A DNA stretch of 64,000 nucleotides from an uncultured Collinsella sp. (GTDB lineage Bacteria; Actinomycetota; Coriobacteriia; Coriobacteriales; Coriobacteriaceae), in NCBI GenBank assembly GCA_934667065.1, contig CAKULD010000001.1:124001-188000 (forward strand), given 5' to 3'. The position numbers and the translations under genes were made by a program. Within the stretch, counting starts at the first letter, position 1. Each line of letters begins with the position of its first letter. The notes below the pieces were generated by a model. That model did not search any database. It was not told where the DNA came from and saw nothing but the letters and a program-made list of their open reading frames with translations. Of the stretch, positions 31,565 through 39,953 are shown piece after piece.

Positions 31565-31646
31565 GAACGGTATTAAGCGCCTGGTTTCCAGTTGGTATTC
31601 CATTGAAACACGTCGTTGACCTTTGACTTTCCCCAAATATTAAGAT
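31565..31646 (+). promoter_or_regulatory. Promoter region of the carboxylesterase gene, MerR-type spacing
   Basis: TTGACC (31616-31621) and TAAGAT (31641-31646) are separated by 19 bp, the elongated spacer that MerR-family activators untwist. Upstream, GTGAACGGTATTAAGCG (from 31564) and CTGGT are shared with the arcA2 upstream region (54745-54765). The MerR-type gene is divergent. Confidence 0.5.
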
Positions 31647-31710
31647 GGCTTCAAGCCAGCTAGCTTAAACCATATCGATCTAGCATCTTAATTGTGAGGA
31701 AGGACAAGCA

Positions 31711-33201
31711 ATGAAGGTCAAGACTAGGACGGGCATAGTTTCGGGCAAGACGCTCGATAACGGGGTTGAAGCATTTTTGGGCATCCCCTATGCAAAGCAA
31801 CCGGTAGGTGATCTTCGCTGGCGTGCCCCCGAGCGCCTTGACGATTCCGATGAGGTAATTGAATGCGTGGAATTCGGGCATTCTGCCAGGCAGTTTATCG
31901 ATGAAGTCGAACTCGCTTCGCTTCATGAGCAGGGGGAGGATTGCCTGAGCCTTAACGTGTGGGTCAGGGGACACGAGCGCAAGAACCTTCCTGTCATGGT
32001 GTATATCCATGGAGGTGCCTACTTCTCAGGCGGATCTGCCGACCCGCTATATAACGGCTCCAATTTTGCGGCAGCGAAGGATGTCGTTATTGTTTCGATT
32101 AACTACCGTCTGAACTTGTTTGGATCGCTGCTGCTCGATTGCCTGCCGGGTGGGGAGGATTACAAAGAGGCTGGTTATCTTGCCATTCTTGATCAAATCC
32201 GCGCGCTCGAGTGGGTGCATGAGAATATTTCCGCCTTCGGCGGTGACCCCAATTGCGTTACGCTTTTCGGTGAGTCGGCAGGTTCTTCCAGCCAGGCTCT
32301 TCTATCCATTTTGCCAGAGGCAAATAAGTATTTCCAACGTGCGATTTTGGAATCCGGCCCTATCCAGCTTTATAAGACCCGTGAGCGCGGCGAGCACTTT
32401 GCTCGGGAGTTCGCCGAAATCATGGGATGCAAAACCGCCCAAGATCTCTTGGCGAAGTCGGCAGACGAGCTCATTGAGGGCATGCAGGTGTGGTGCGATC
32501 GTCATACTTACGAAGTGTCGCTAATTTTCTCGCCGGTTTGCGACGGTACTTTCCTTCCTAAAAAGCCGATGAAGGCCTGGGCGGAGGGCGCAGCCAAGGA
32601 TATCGATATTATGATTGGGTGTACCGAGGACGAGTTTACGTATTTCCATTTCTACTTCGATGACCTTCCCGGATTCTGGCACGGCCAATTCCCGATTCAT
32701 TTTGATGATCAGATTGATATTGATTACTGGGAGCAGGCATATCGAGAGGCATGGCCTGAGCGCGATTTTGCCGAGAATTACACCAATTTTATGAACTCAA
32801 CCGGTTTCTTTGTCGGCACCGACCTTATGGCTGAAGAGCAGTCGGCGTTTAAGCCCGTGTACAACTATTTGTTCCGTTATAAATCTCGTGTCGAGGGAAT
32901 GGGTTCTTGCCACGCAATCGAGGTGCCGTTCGTTTTCAAGAATCTTGATACCGCGAGTGGTCTGATGTTTACGGGCGACAATCCTCCAGCGCATCTCGCG
33001 GATGAAGTGAACGATGCGTGGTTCAGCTTTGCGAAGACGGGCAAGCCGATTGTTGAAGGCAAGGCGCCATGGGACCCCTATACCGCTGAGAACCACATTC
33101 ATATGGTAATTGACGACAACGAGTGGAAGCCGGTGCATTCGCTGCATGCGAAAGAAGATTCGGTGTTCCGTCCTATGTACGAGGTGCTACTCAACGATTA
33201 G
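31711..33201 (+). CDS. Type-B carboxylesterase/lipase family protein
   Basis: A 496-residue alpha/beta hydrolase, cytoplasmic by absence of a signal peptide. The N-terminal family signature is FLGIPYAKQPVGDLRWRAPE. The oxyanion region is VMVYIHGGAYFSGGSA. The catalytic Ser lies in TLFGESAGSSSQAL (about residue 190). An acid is in IGCTEDEFTYF or nearby, and a His near CHAIEVPFVF (about 407). GAGGA lies upstream of the ATG. It is followed by two MFS genes and is divergent from a MerR regulator. The substrate is unknown; an ester taken up by the MFS carriers is a reasonable guess. Confidence 0.88.
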   Translation: MKVKTRTGIVSGKTLDNGVEAFLGIPYAKQPVGDLRWRAPERLDDSDEVIECVEFGHSARQFIDEVELASLHEQGEDCLSLNVWVRGHERKNLPVMVYIHGGAYFSGGSADPLYNGSNFAAAKDVVIVSINYRLNLFGSLLLDCLPGGEDYKEAGYLAILDQIRALEWVHENISAFGGDPNCVTLFGESAGSSSQALLSILPEANKYFQRAILESGPIQLYKTRERGEHFAREFAEIMGCKTAQDLLAKSADELIEGMQVWCDRHTYEVSLIFSPVCDGTFLPKKPMKAWAEGAAKDIDIMIGCTEDEFTYFHFYFDDLPGFWHGQFPIHFDDQIDIDYWEQAYREAWPERDFAENYTNFMNSTGFFVGTDLMAEEQSAFKPVYNYLFRYKSRVEGMGSCHAIEVPFVFKNLDTASGLMFTGDNPPAHLADEVNDAWFSFAKTGKPIVEGKAPWDPYTAENHIHMVIDDNEWKPVHSLHAKEDSVFRPMYEVLLND

Positions 33202-33278
33202 TGAAAGAAACTGCAATGGAGTGGGCTGATTAGCCCCATTGAATTCAGCTTGAACTATCCCTGCGTAAGGAGAAAGAA

Positions 33279-34496
33279 ATGGCTCAAGAAGAAAAGCTAT
33301 CGGGTTATCGATGGATGATTTTATTCGTAGTTTGTCTCATTTGTTTTATGGCAAACTTCATGCAATATCAGGTTTCAGCGTGGGGCGTCGTTGTGATGAC
33401 GACTCTCGGTATCGATGCTGGTGGACTTACCAATCTTATGCTGATGCCGATGCTCACCGCTGTGTTTTTGTCGATTCCAGCAGGATCTCTTGCTGATCGC
33501 TACGGCGTTAAGCTTGTCGTGTCAATTGGCATGGTGCTTTCTGCCGTGGGCGGCTTTCTGCGCTATTTCATGATTAATGACTTTACCATGCAGATCGTTT
33601 CGATGTTTATGATCGGCTTTGGCATTGCGGCGCTCAATGCCAACCTGGCAAAGGTACTGGGTTCCTGGTTTAAACAGCAGACCTCCCTTGCCGTGGGAGT
33701 TTTCTATGCCGCTTCATGTGTGTCCATCGTGATAGCCCAGGCATTCAGCACTTATTTTCCTTCGCTTGACGTGTCTTATCTGGTTGCTGCTATTGCCGAA
33801 GCTGTAGCTGCTGCTCTGTGGATCTTCTTTATGAGGAACGTCCCGGAGGGCGAGCCCATGCCCGAGCCCGAGCCGGTCATGAAGTACATTAAGATTGCCG
33901 CAAAGTCGCGCGGCGTTTGGTGCATTGCCTTGGCTTATGGCCTAACCCTCGCTTCAACCACGGCATATTGTGCAATTCTCCCGTCTGCACTCGAACTCGT
34001 TCGCGGTGTTGATACTGCTACTGCTGGATCTATGGCAGCAATCATTACTGTCGGCAGCTTCTTTGCCTGTTTTGCGGGACCGGCTGCCGTCCTCAAGCTC
34101 GGTAAGAACAAGCCGTTTCTCATTGTAACGACGGTGATTGCCGCTGTTGTAATGGTTGCAAACTGGTTTTTGCCGCTTGGCACCGTCATGTGGGTGGCTC
34201 TCGTCCTCAACGGTTTTATGACGGCTCTTTCCGGCCCTATTATTCAGGCAATGACTCCTGACCTTCCCGAGATTGGTGCAAAATATGCTGGTAGCGCTGG
34301 CGGAATAATCGGTACCGTTGGCCTTCTTTGCTCCTATTTTGTTCCCGTTATTGTCTCGTCAATTTCTGGCGACAATTGGACGTTGAACTTTACGATCGAA
34401 TCGATTCTCTTCCTCGCCAGTGTTTTGCCTATTGCGATGCTGCCTGAAACTGGCGCTGCGGCAAAAGCCGAGATGCCTGAGGCCACTGAAATATAA
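33279..34496 (+). CDS. MFS transporter (first of two paralogues)
   Basis: A 405-residue protein with twelve likely membrane segments. The N-terminus (GYRWMILFVVCLICFMANFM-QYQVSAWG) and the loop-2/3 motif PAGSLADRYGVKLVV are typical of the major facilitator family. GGAGAAAGAA precedes the ATG. It shares GYRW-L/M-I-L, NYMQYQV/NFMQYQV and EIG-x-KYAGSAGGI with the next gene (34571-35791). Probably co-transcribed with the esterase; a terminator follows. Confidence 0.88.
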   Translation: MAQEEKLSGYRWMILFVVCLICFMANFMQYQVSAWGVVVMTTLGIDAGGLTNLMLMPMLTAVFLSIPAGSLADRYGVKLVVSIGMVLSAVGGFLRYFMINDFTMQIVSMFMIGFGIAALNANLAKVLGSWFKQQTSLAVGVFYAASCVSIVIAQAFSTYFPSLDVSYLVAAIAEAVAAALWIFFMRNVPEGEPMPEPEPVMKYIKIAAKSRGVWCIALAYGLTLASTTAYCAILPSALELVRGVDTATAGSMAAIITVGSFFACFAGPAAVLKLGKNKPFLIVTTVIAAVVMVANWFLPLGTVMWVALVLNGFMTALSGPIIQAMTPDLPEIGAKYAGSAGGIIGTVGLLCSYFVPVIVSSISGDNWTLNFTIESILFLASVLPIAMLPETGAAAKAEMPEATEI

Positions 34497-34512
34497 TAGA
34501 ACGCTGTTTCGC

Positions 34513-34554
34513 ATGGTCGCGGCCTCCTGATGATAGGGGACGCGACCATTTTTA
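34513..34554 (+). terminator. Rho-independent terminator after the first MFS gene
   Basis: ATGGTCGCG (34513-34521) pairs with CGCGACCAT (34541-34549), followed by TTTTT. It lies between the two paralogous MFS genes, so the second may need its own promoter or read-through. Confidence 0.8.
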
Positions 34555-34570
34555 AAGTGAGGTGGGCACC

Positions 34571-35791
34571 ATGGACGGTGACGCACGGGAAATAACGCTC
34601 AGGGATGAGCAGGGGCCGGCTTCGAGCGGTTACCGCTGGTTAATATTGCTGTTGACGTGTGGCCTCTGTTTTTTGGGCAACTATATGCAGTATCAGGTCG
34701 CCGCCTACGCCACGGTCATCATGCCTCAGATGAATATCGACCCTGTCGGATTCTCGTCTCTCTTTCTGGCGCCAATGCTCGCGGCGGTTTTCTTTAGTCT
34801 TCCGTTCGGATCACTTGGAGATAGGTTTGGGCCCAAAGTAGTGATACTTGGCGGGTTTTGCGTTTCCTTAGTTGGCGGCGCGATCAGAATAATCAGCCTA
34901 TCGAACTTTCCTGCTCAACTTGTCTCGATGTTTTGCATTGGCGTGGGGATGGCGGCATTGACTGCCAATAATGCAAAGACGCTTGGACTTTGGTTTGCAG
35001 ATAAGACGGATGTTGCGATGGGCATTTACTATGCGGCGACTTGCTTTGGCATCGCGGCGGCCCAGGCGTCATCGGCGTTTATGCCTTCCGTGCTAATGGG
35101 CTATACAGCTGCAGAAGGGTTGTTGGCCGTTCTGACTATCTTCTGGAGCATATTTGGTAGGAACGTGCAGAATGACTCACTTATTCCTGATGGCATTGAG
35201 CACGACCAAGCACTTTTGACTGCATTTCGCTCGCGCAACGTTTGGCTTTGCGCGATTTGCGCCGCTTTCTCACTTGCTGCCACGACCGCCTTTTCTGGTG
35301 TGCTGCCTCAGGCTCTTGAGCTTGTGCGAGGCACCGATGCCTCGACGGCCGGCGAAATGGCGGCGCTGACAACCGCTGCTGGGATTGTCGGTTGCTTGAT
35401 TGCTCCGATTCTTTACGGCAAATGCCGCCTTACGCGACCGTATCTTGTGATTGTCGGGCTTCTTGGTTCCATTTCAATTGCGGTTGCGTGGTTTGCCTCG
35501 GGCTTAAAGTCCATGGGGGTATTGCTTGCGGTGTGCGGCATCGTTACGAGCATGATGGGTCCAGTTGTCCAGGCTCTGCCAGTCTCATTTGCAGAAATCG
35601 GCACTCGTTATGCAGGCAGTGCTGGTGGCATTATGGCCGAAGTTAGCCTTTTGGGTTCTTATATGCTTCCTATTGGGATTGCGGCTATTTCCGGTTCAGA
35701 TTACGACAAACAAATGATGCTTATTACTCTGCTTTACGGTCTATCTGTCCTCCCGGTATTGATCATTCCCGAGGTCAAACGCTCTGAATAG
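34571..35791 (+). CDS. MFS transporter (second paralogue)
   Basis: A 406-residue major facilitator protein. ATG 34571 is preferred over GTG 34562 because GAGGTGGG lies just before it. Motifs: SLPFGSLGDRFGPKVVILGG (loop 2/3) and EIGTRYAGSAGGIMAEVSLL. It is paralogous to the gene at 33279. Twelve hydrophobic segments are apparent. It may carry a related substrate or act in the opposite direction. No substrate-defining residues recognised. Confidence 0.86.
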   Translation: MDGDAREITLRDEQGPASSGYRWLILLLTCGLCFLGNYMQYQVAAYATVIMPQMNIDPVGFSSLFLAPMLAAVFFSLPFGSLGDRFGPKVVILGGFCVSLVGGAIRIISLSNFPAQLVSMFCIGVGMAALTANNAKTLGLWFADKTDVAMGIYYAATCFGIAAAQASSAFMPSVLMGYTAAEGLLAVLTIFWSIFGRNVQNDSLIPDGIEHDQALLTAFRSRNVWLCAICAAFSLAATTAFSGVLPQALELVRGTDASTAGEMAALTTAAGIVGCLIAPILYGKCRLTRPYLVIVGLLGSISIAVAWFASGLKSMGVLLAVCGIVTSMMGPVVQALPVSFAEIGTRYAGSAGGIMAEVSLLGSYMLPIGIAAISGSDYDKQMMLITLLYGLSVLPVLIIPEVKRSE

Positions 35792-35942
35792 GTACGAGCA
35801 TATGGATGGATGAAGCCCTCTGGCCATTGCGATTGCCGGGGAATAGAATTCGCTCAATTGGGATCTTTGAAGTGGGCTAAACTGTTTTGGTGTTTCATTG
35901 AACAACAGGACTTTTTGCGTTGTCACTAGAAAGGAACCAGCC

Positions 35943-36278
35943 ATGTGTGATTGCATCTTCTGCAAAATTGCCAACCACGAGATTCCCTCGACTGTTGTCT
36001 ATGAGGACGACCAGGCCATCGCGTTCGACGACCTCAATCCCCAGGCGCCCGTCCACACGCTCGTGATCCCCAAAAAGCACTACAGCGACATCGCCGACAA
36101 CGTGCCCGCCGAGACCATGGGCGCCATGGCTCACGCCATCCAGGAGGTCGCCAAGGCCAAGGGCCTGGAGGACGGTTTCCGCGTCATCTCCAACAAGGGC
36201 GTCAACGCCGGCCAGACCGTCATGCACCTCCACATGCACGTTCTCGGCGGCAAGAACCTGGGCGAGAACCTCATCTGA
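35943..36278 (+). CDS. HIT-family (HinT-like) nucleotide phosphoramidase
   Basis: A 111-residue cytoplasmic protein of the histidine-triad family. It starts C-D-C-I-F-C-K-I-A, a form of the family's CIFC motif. The histidine triad is V-M-H-L-H-M-H-V-L-G-G (about 94-104), with the catalytic middle His. HinT proteins hydrolyse purine nucleoside phosphoramidates. ATG 35943 is chosen because AAAGGAAC lies just before it. It stands alone between the MFS and LysR genes. Confidence 0.93.
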   Translation: MCDCIFCKIANHEIPSTVVYEDDQAIAFDDLNPQAPVHTLVIPKKHYSDIADNVPAETMGAMAHAIQEVAKAKGLEDGFRVISNKGVNAGQTVMHLHMHVLGGKNLGENLI

Positions 36279-36319
36279 GGGCGCGCAGCCCGTCGCCTTG
36301 GCTGCCTTTGGAGTAATCT

Positions 36320-37210
36320 ATGCAGCTTTCTCAACTCGAATACCTTCAAGCGGTAGCGAACTATGGCGGCGTGCGCAAAGCAGCTCGCGCCGTTCATGTG
36401 AGTCCGCAGGCCGTTTCATCGGCAATTAAGAAGTTGGAATCTGAGTATCAGATTGTTTTGCTCGACCGATCGGTGGGGGAGGCTGTTTTGTCTCCGGCGG
36501 GCAGAGAATTTGCGCGTCGTGCACGCGTGATCCTGGCGCAAGTCGACGATCTCAAAAAGTACGCTCAATCGAGGGGCGATGGCGTTTCGCCCGACGGCCA
36601 CTTTCGTCTTTACGCCCCTTGCCTTCATGGACGGGGGCGCCTTTTTGCCGAAAACTGGTATGACTCGTTTGAGCGCTTGCATCCTCAGATCCACCTCGAT
36701 GTGTGGCATCAGCCAACTGCAACATGTTTTGAGTCGCTCATGCTTGGTATTTCGGATGCAGCCATCTCATTTGAAGAACCACGGGACAGCGCCCTTTCTT
36801 CGAAATACTTGGGTGAAAAGGAGCTCAAGGTTCTTTCGTGCCCGGCGGGCCATCAATCTGTGGACGCTATGACCATTCGTGAGCTACTGGGCGGAAGGCT
36901 CGCTGTTCCAATTAATTTGTCGCCCTGTCTCAATGCAATCAACCAATGCCCCGAAGCTCAGCTCGTTAATTTCCGCTTCCGTGATGTTGAATACGGAAGC
37001 AGAGCTCAGGTTGAGTTTCTTCAAGCCGGGGGATTGATATTGAGTTTGTCTGGGTCCTCTCTCGCATCGGATGGATCAGAAGTGAGCGAGTGTTCCATTG
37101 AAGGATCGCGTGACGTAACTCTGCCTATCTACTTTTGCTATCGGCAAAATGCGTGGACTGATCGACATCAGACAGTTTTCCTTCACCTATTGCGACATCT
37201 CGCTTCGTGA
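36320..37210 (+). CDS. LysR-family transcriptional regulator
   Basis: A 296-residue regulator. Residues 1-60 are the LysR winged helix (LEYLQAVANYGGVRKAARAV, then VSPQAVSSAIKKLE). The rest is a periplasmic-binding-like effector domain (HGRGRLFAENWYDSFERLHP). It lies 120 bp before an MFS gene in the same direction and may control it. No clear operator was identified. Confidence 0.87.
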   Translation: MQLSQLEYLQAVANYGGVRKAARAVHVSPQAVSSAIKKLESEYQIVLLDRSVGEAVLSPAGREFARRARVILAQVDDLKKYAQSRGDGVSPDGHFRLYAPCLHGRGRLFAENWYDSFERLHPQIHLDVWHQPTATCFESLMLGISDAAISFEEPRDSALSSKYLGEKELKVLSCPAGHQSVDAMTIRELLGGRLAVPINLSPCLNAINQCPEAQLVNFRFRDVEYGSRAQVEFLQAGGLILSLSGSSLASDGSEVSECSIEGSRDVTLPIYFCYRQNAWTDRHQTVFLHLLRHLAS

Positions 37211-37329
37211 GACTATTTGGTATCGTGGCATCAAGTGAATATTGACGCTTTGCAACGCATGGTTGACGGCTTCGCCCTCATACTTTTCAACGATTTCGGT
37301 TTGGATTATTGACTCTTGGAGGGCGAAGC

Positions 37330-38490
37330 ATGAAAAACCGTATGGTTTTGCTTTATATGGCGTTCGTTTTCCTATCGAACTTCAGCACCATCTTGTTTTT
37401 TCTGACGGTTTACCTTGAGTTTGTCGGATTCTCGATGGTGGCGATTTCTGGCATGATGATTGCATACCAAGTGAGCAAGTTCATTCTGGAGATTCCCACT
37501 GGCTTTATTGCTGACAGGTTTGGGCGAAAGGCGAGTGGCCTCGTCGGCGTCGTGGGAATGCTCGGGTACTATGCCGCCCTGCTTCTCATCCGGTCTCCTC
37601 TGCTTTTAATCGGAGCATTTGTTCTCAAGGGTTTTGCCGTCGCATGCGTGAGCGGATCCATCGAAGCGATTTATATTGACAGCGTCTCCCAAGAACAGCT
37701 CGTGAGACTTAATGTGGTTGAGCGATTCGTCTTCTATGCGTCTTATGCCCTTTCTGCTTGTGTGGGCGGTTTCATCTCGTCTGCCAGCGCGTATCTCATC
37801 GGTCTTTCGATCGATATCGTTGCAATGCTGTTGACGTTGGTTGTCGTTGCCTATATTCCTGGGGGACGAAGAGGGGACACCACTGTGACGCCCGGGCGTG
37901 GAATTAGCCCGAAGATGATCGGGGACGCAATTGCGGGTAACGGCATTCTTCGCTCAGCGTTCATCATGGACTGTTCTCAGGCATTTGCTTTCGTCGCTTT
38001 GGAAGACTTTTTCTCGCTGCTGCTTGCGGGTCGCGGAATGAATGCCATCGCTTCGGGTGTGACCATTGCGGTCCAGCTCTTTGTCTCCGCCTCCATAGGG
38101 TTCATTGTGCCCAGCGTGATTGCTCGTGTCGACAAGGGCCGTTTTGCGCGCATTTGCGGCATAGCGCGTCTTTGCCTAACCGCCTTGTTTTTGCTCCCCT
38201 TTACTCCAGCCTATTTATTGCCTGTGTTTTATGTGCTGCAGACGGTCGCTTACGCGTTGTTTGCCCCAATCAAATACTCAGTTTTTCAAAATGCTGCTGA
38301 TTCATCGATGCGCTGTTCACTGATTTCGGTTCAAAGCCAGATGGTGGCGGTGGGCGCCGTTCTTTTCTATCTGCTCAATGCTGTGTTGAGTAGCGTTGTG
38401 GGTATTCGGGTTGTGCTGCTTGTTGCGCTTGGGATTTCTTCTCTGGCGTATATTCCCGCGTTATTTCGTCTTACAAGCCAAAGACCATGA
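37330..38490 (+). CDS. MFS transporter, drug-efflux-like
   Basis: A 386-residue major facilitator protein. ATG 37330 is supported by GGAGGG at 37318-37323; an in-frame start at 37309 precedes that site. Motifs: SKFILEIPTGFIADRFGRKA (loop 2/3, with D-R-F-G-R-K) and a TM4-like RLNVVERFVFYASYALSACV. Not closely similar to the two carriers at 33279 and 34571. The adjacent LysR gene may regulate it. Substrate unknown. Confidence 0.85.
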   Translation: MKNRMVLLYMAFVFLSNFSTILFFLTVYLEFVGFSMVAISGMMIAYQVSKFILEIPTGFIADRFGRKASGLVGVVGMLGYYAALLLIRSPLLLIGAFVLKGFAVACVSGSIEAIYIDSVSQEQLVRLNVVERFVFYASYALSACVGGFISSASAYLIGLSIDIVAMLLTLVVVAYIPGGRRGDTTVTPGRGISPKMIGDAIAGNGILRSAFIMDCSQAFAFVALEDFFSLLLAGRGMNAIASGVTIAVQLFVSASIGFIVPSVIARVDKGRFARICGIARLCLTALFLLPFTPAYLLPVFYVLQTVAYALFAPIKYSVFQNAADSSMRCSLISVQSQMVAVGAVLFYLLNAVLSSVVGIRVVLLVALGISSLAYIPALFRLTSQRP

Positions 38491-38520
38491 GCATGCATGC
38501 ATCGATAACTTATATATCAA

Positions 38521-38560
38521 CGCAATAAACCCGAGCGCGAGGGCGTTTGGGTTTATTATT
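38521..38560 (+). terminator. Probable terminator after the MFS gene
   Basis: AATAAACCC and GGGTTTATT form a 9-bp stem with a 16-base loop, followed by ATTG. The T-tract is weak. Confidence 0.6.
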
Positions 38561-38610
38561 GAAGCGTATGTAACCTGGCGGCGCCACACCGCCTGTTAGT
38601 AGGGAGACAC

Positions 38611-39789
38611 ATGAACGTTCTGGTCGTCAACGCAGGATCTTCGACCCTTAAGTATCAGGTCATCGATACCAAGTCCCACAAGGTGTCCGCAAAGGGCTCC
38701 TGCGAGCGCGTCTGCTTTACCGGCGGCACCTTCACCCACGCTGCCAACGGCTCCAAGAAGGTGACCGAGAACATCGAGTTCCCCGACCACAAGGTCGCCA
38801 TTGAGGTCGTCCTGAAGGACCTCGAGGCCAACGGCGTCAAGATCGAGGGCATCGGCCACCGCATCGTTCAGGGCGGTTGGTACTTTGGCGATTCCTCCCT
38901 CGTCGACGAGGACGTTCTTGCCAAGATCCGCGAGGTCGCCCCGCTCGCCCCGCTGCACAACAACCCCGAGGCCAACGTTATCGAGTTCTGCCTGGAGCAG
39001 TATCCCGACCTGCCCAACGTCACGGTCTACGACACCGCTTTCCACTTCAACATGCCCGAGGTCGCCAAGACCTACGCCCTGCCCAAGGACGTCTGCGACA
39101 AACTGCACATCCGTAAGTACGGCGCCCACGGCACCAGCTACCGCTACATCTCCAAGAAGGTTGCCGAGATGACCAACGGCGAGGCCCGCAAGGTCGTCGT
39201 GTGCCACATCGGTTCCGGCGCCTCTCTATGCGCCATCGAGGACGGCAAGTGCATGGACACCACCATGGGCCTTACCCCGCTCGACGGCGTCATGATGGGC
39301 ACCCGTTGCGGCTCCATCGACCCGGCTACCGTGTGCTACCTGCAGCGCGAGGGTGGCTACACCTTCGACGAGGTTGACGAGATGATGAACAAGAAGTCTG
39401 GCCTCATGGCTGTGACCGGCGGCAAGACCAACGACTGCCGCAACGTCGAGGAGCTCGCCGCCGCTGGCGACCCCGAGGCTCAGCTCGCCTTCGACATGTT
39501 CGTCTACAAGATTGCCGCCAAGGCCGCCGAGATGGCCACCTCCATGTGCGGCATGGACACGCTCGTCTTTACCGCCGGCATCGGCGAGCACGCTCCGGCT
39601 GTTCGCGCCGGCGTGGCCGACCGTCTGGCCTTTATGGGTGTCAAGATGGATCACGCCCGCAACGCCCTGCGTGGCGACGGCGCTTGGTGCCTGTCCGCCA
39701 AGGATTCCAAGGTCAAGATCTTCGTCATCCCCACGGACGAGGAGTTTATGATCGCTTCCGACGTCGAACGCATCGTCAACGGCAAGTAA
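38611..39789 (+). CDS. Acetate kinase paralogue with altered active-site residues
   Basis: A 392-residue member of the acetate kinase family, normal length, with N-terminal NVLVVNAGSSTLKYQ and GTRCGSIDPATV. Compared with the paralogue at 39954, three usually conserved positions differ. HGTS-H-RY is HGTS-Y-RY (Tyr177). HLG-N-GAS is HIG-S-GAS (Ser202). AGIGE-N is AGIGE-H (His327). In acetate kinase the first two correspond, by my recall, to active-site His180 and Asn211 of the Methanosarcina enzyme. The gene may encode a kinase with altered substrate or a weak one. GTAGGGAG precedes the ATG. Confidence 0.88.
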   Translation: MNVLVVNAGSSTLKYQVIDTKSHKVSAKGSCERVCFTGGTFTHAANGSKKVTENIEFPDHKVAIEVVLKDLEANGVKIEGIGHRIVQGGWYFGDSSLVDEDVLAKIREVAPLAPLHNNPEANVIEFCLEQYPDLPNVTVYDTAFHFNMPEVAKTYALPKDVCDKLHIRKYGAHGTSYRYISKKVAEMTNGEARKVVVCHIGSGASLCAIEDGKCMDTTMGLTPLDGVMMGTRCGSIDPATVCYLQREGGYTFDEVDEMMNKKSGLMAVTGGKTNDCRNVEELAAAGDPEAQLAFDMFVYKIAAKAAEMATSMCGMDTLVFTAGIGEHAPAVRAGVADRLAFMGVKMDHARNALRGDGAWCLSAKDSKVKIFVIPTDEEFMIASDVERIVNGK

Positions 39790-39953
39790 TTGATGCAAGG
39801 GGAGGGGACTGGATGGCCTTGTGCCGTTCAGCCCCCTTTTATGCGCTTTGGGCGAAGAGTTTAATAGATATTTATTGAATTCTGATAACTTCTTATTAAG
39901 GATACGGCCGCCTTATGGGTTTGCCGACCGTACTGTAATCACGAAGGAGTCTC

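Noticed and set aside
38611..39789. First acetate kinase copy as a pseudogene
   Set aside because: Full length, strong codon bias, good ribosome-binding site and conserved ends; substitutions look selected rather than decayed.
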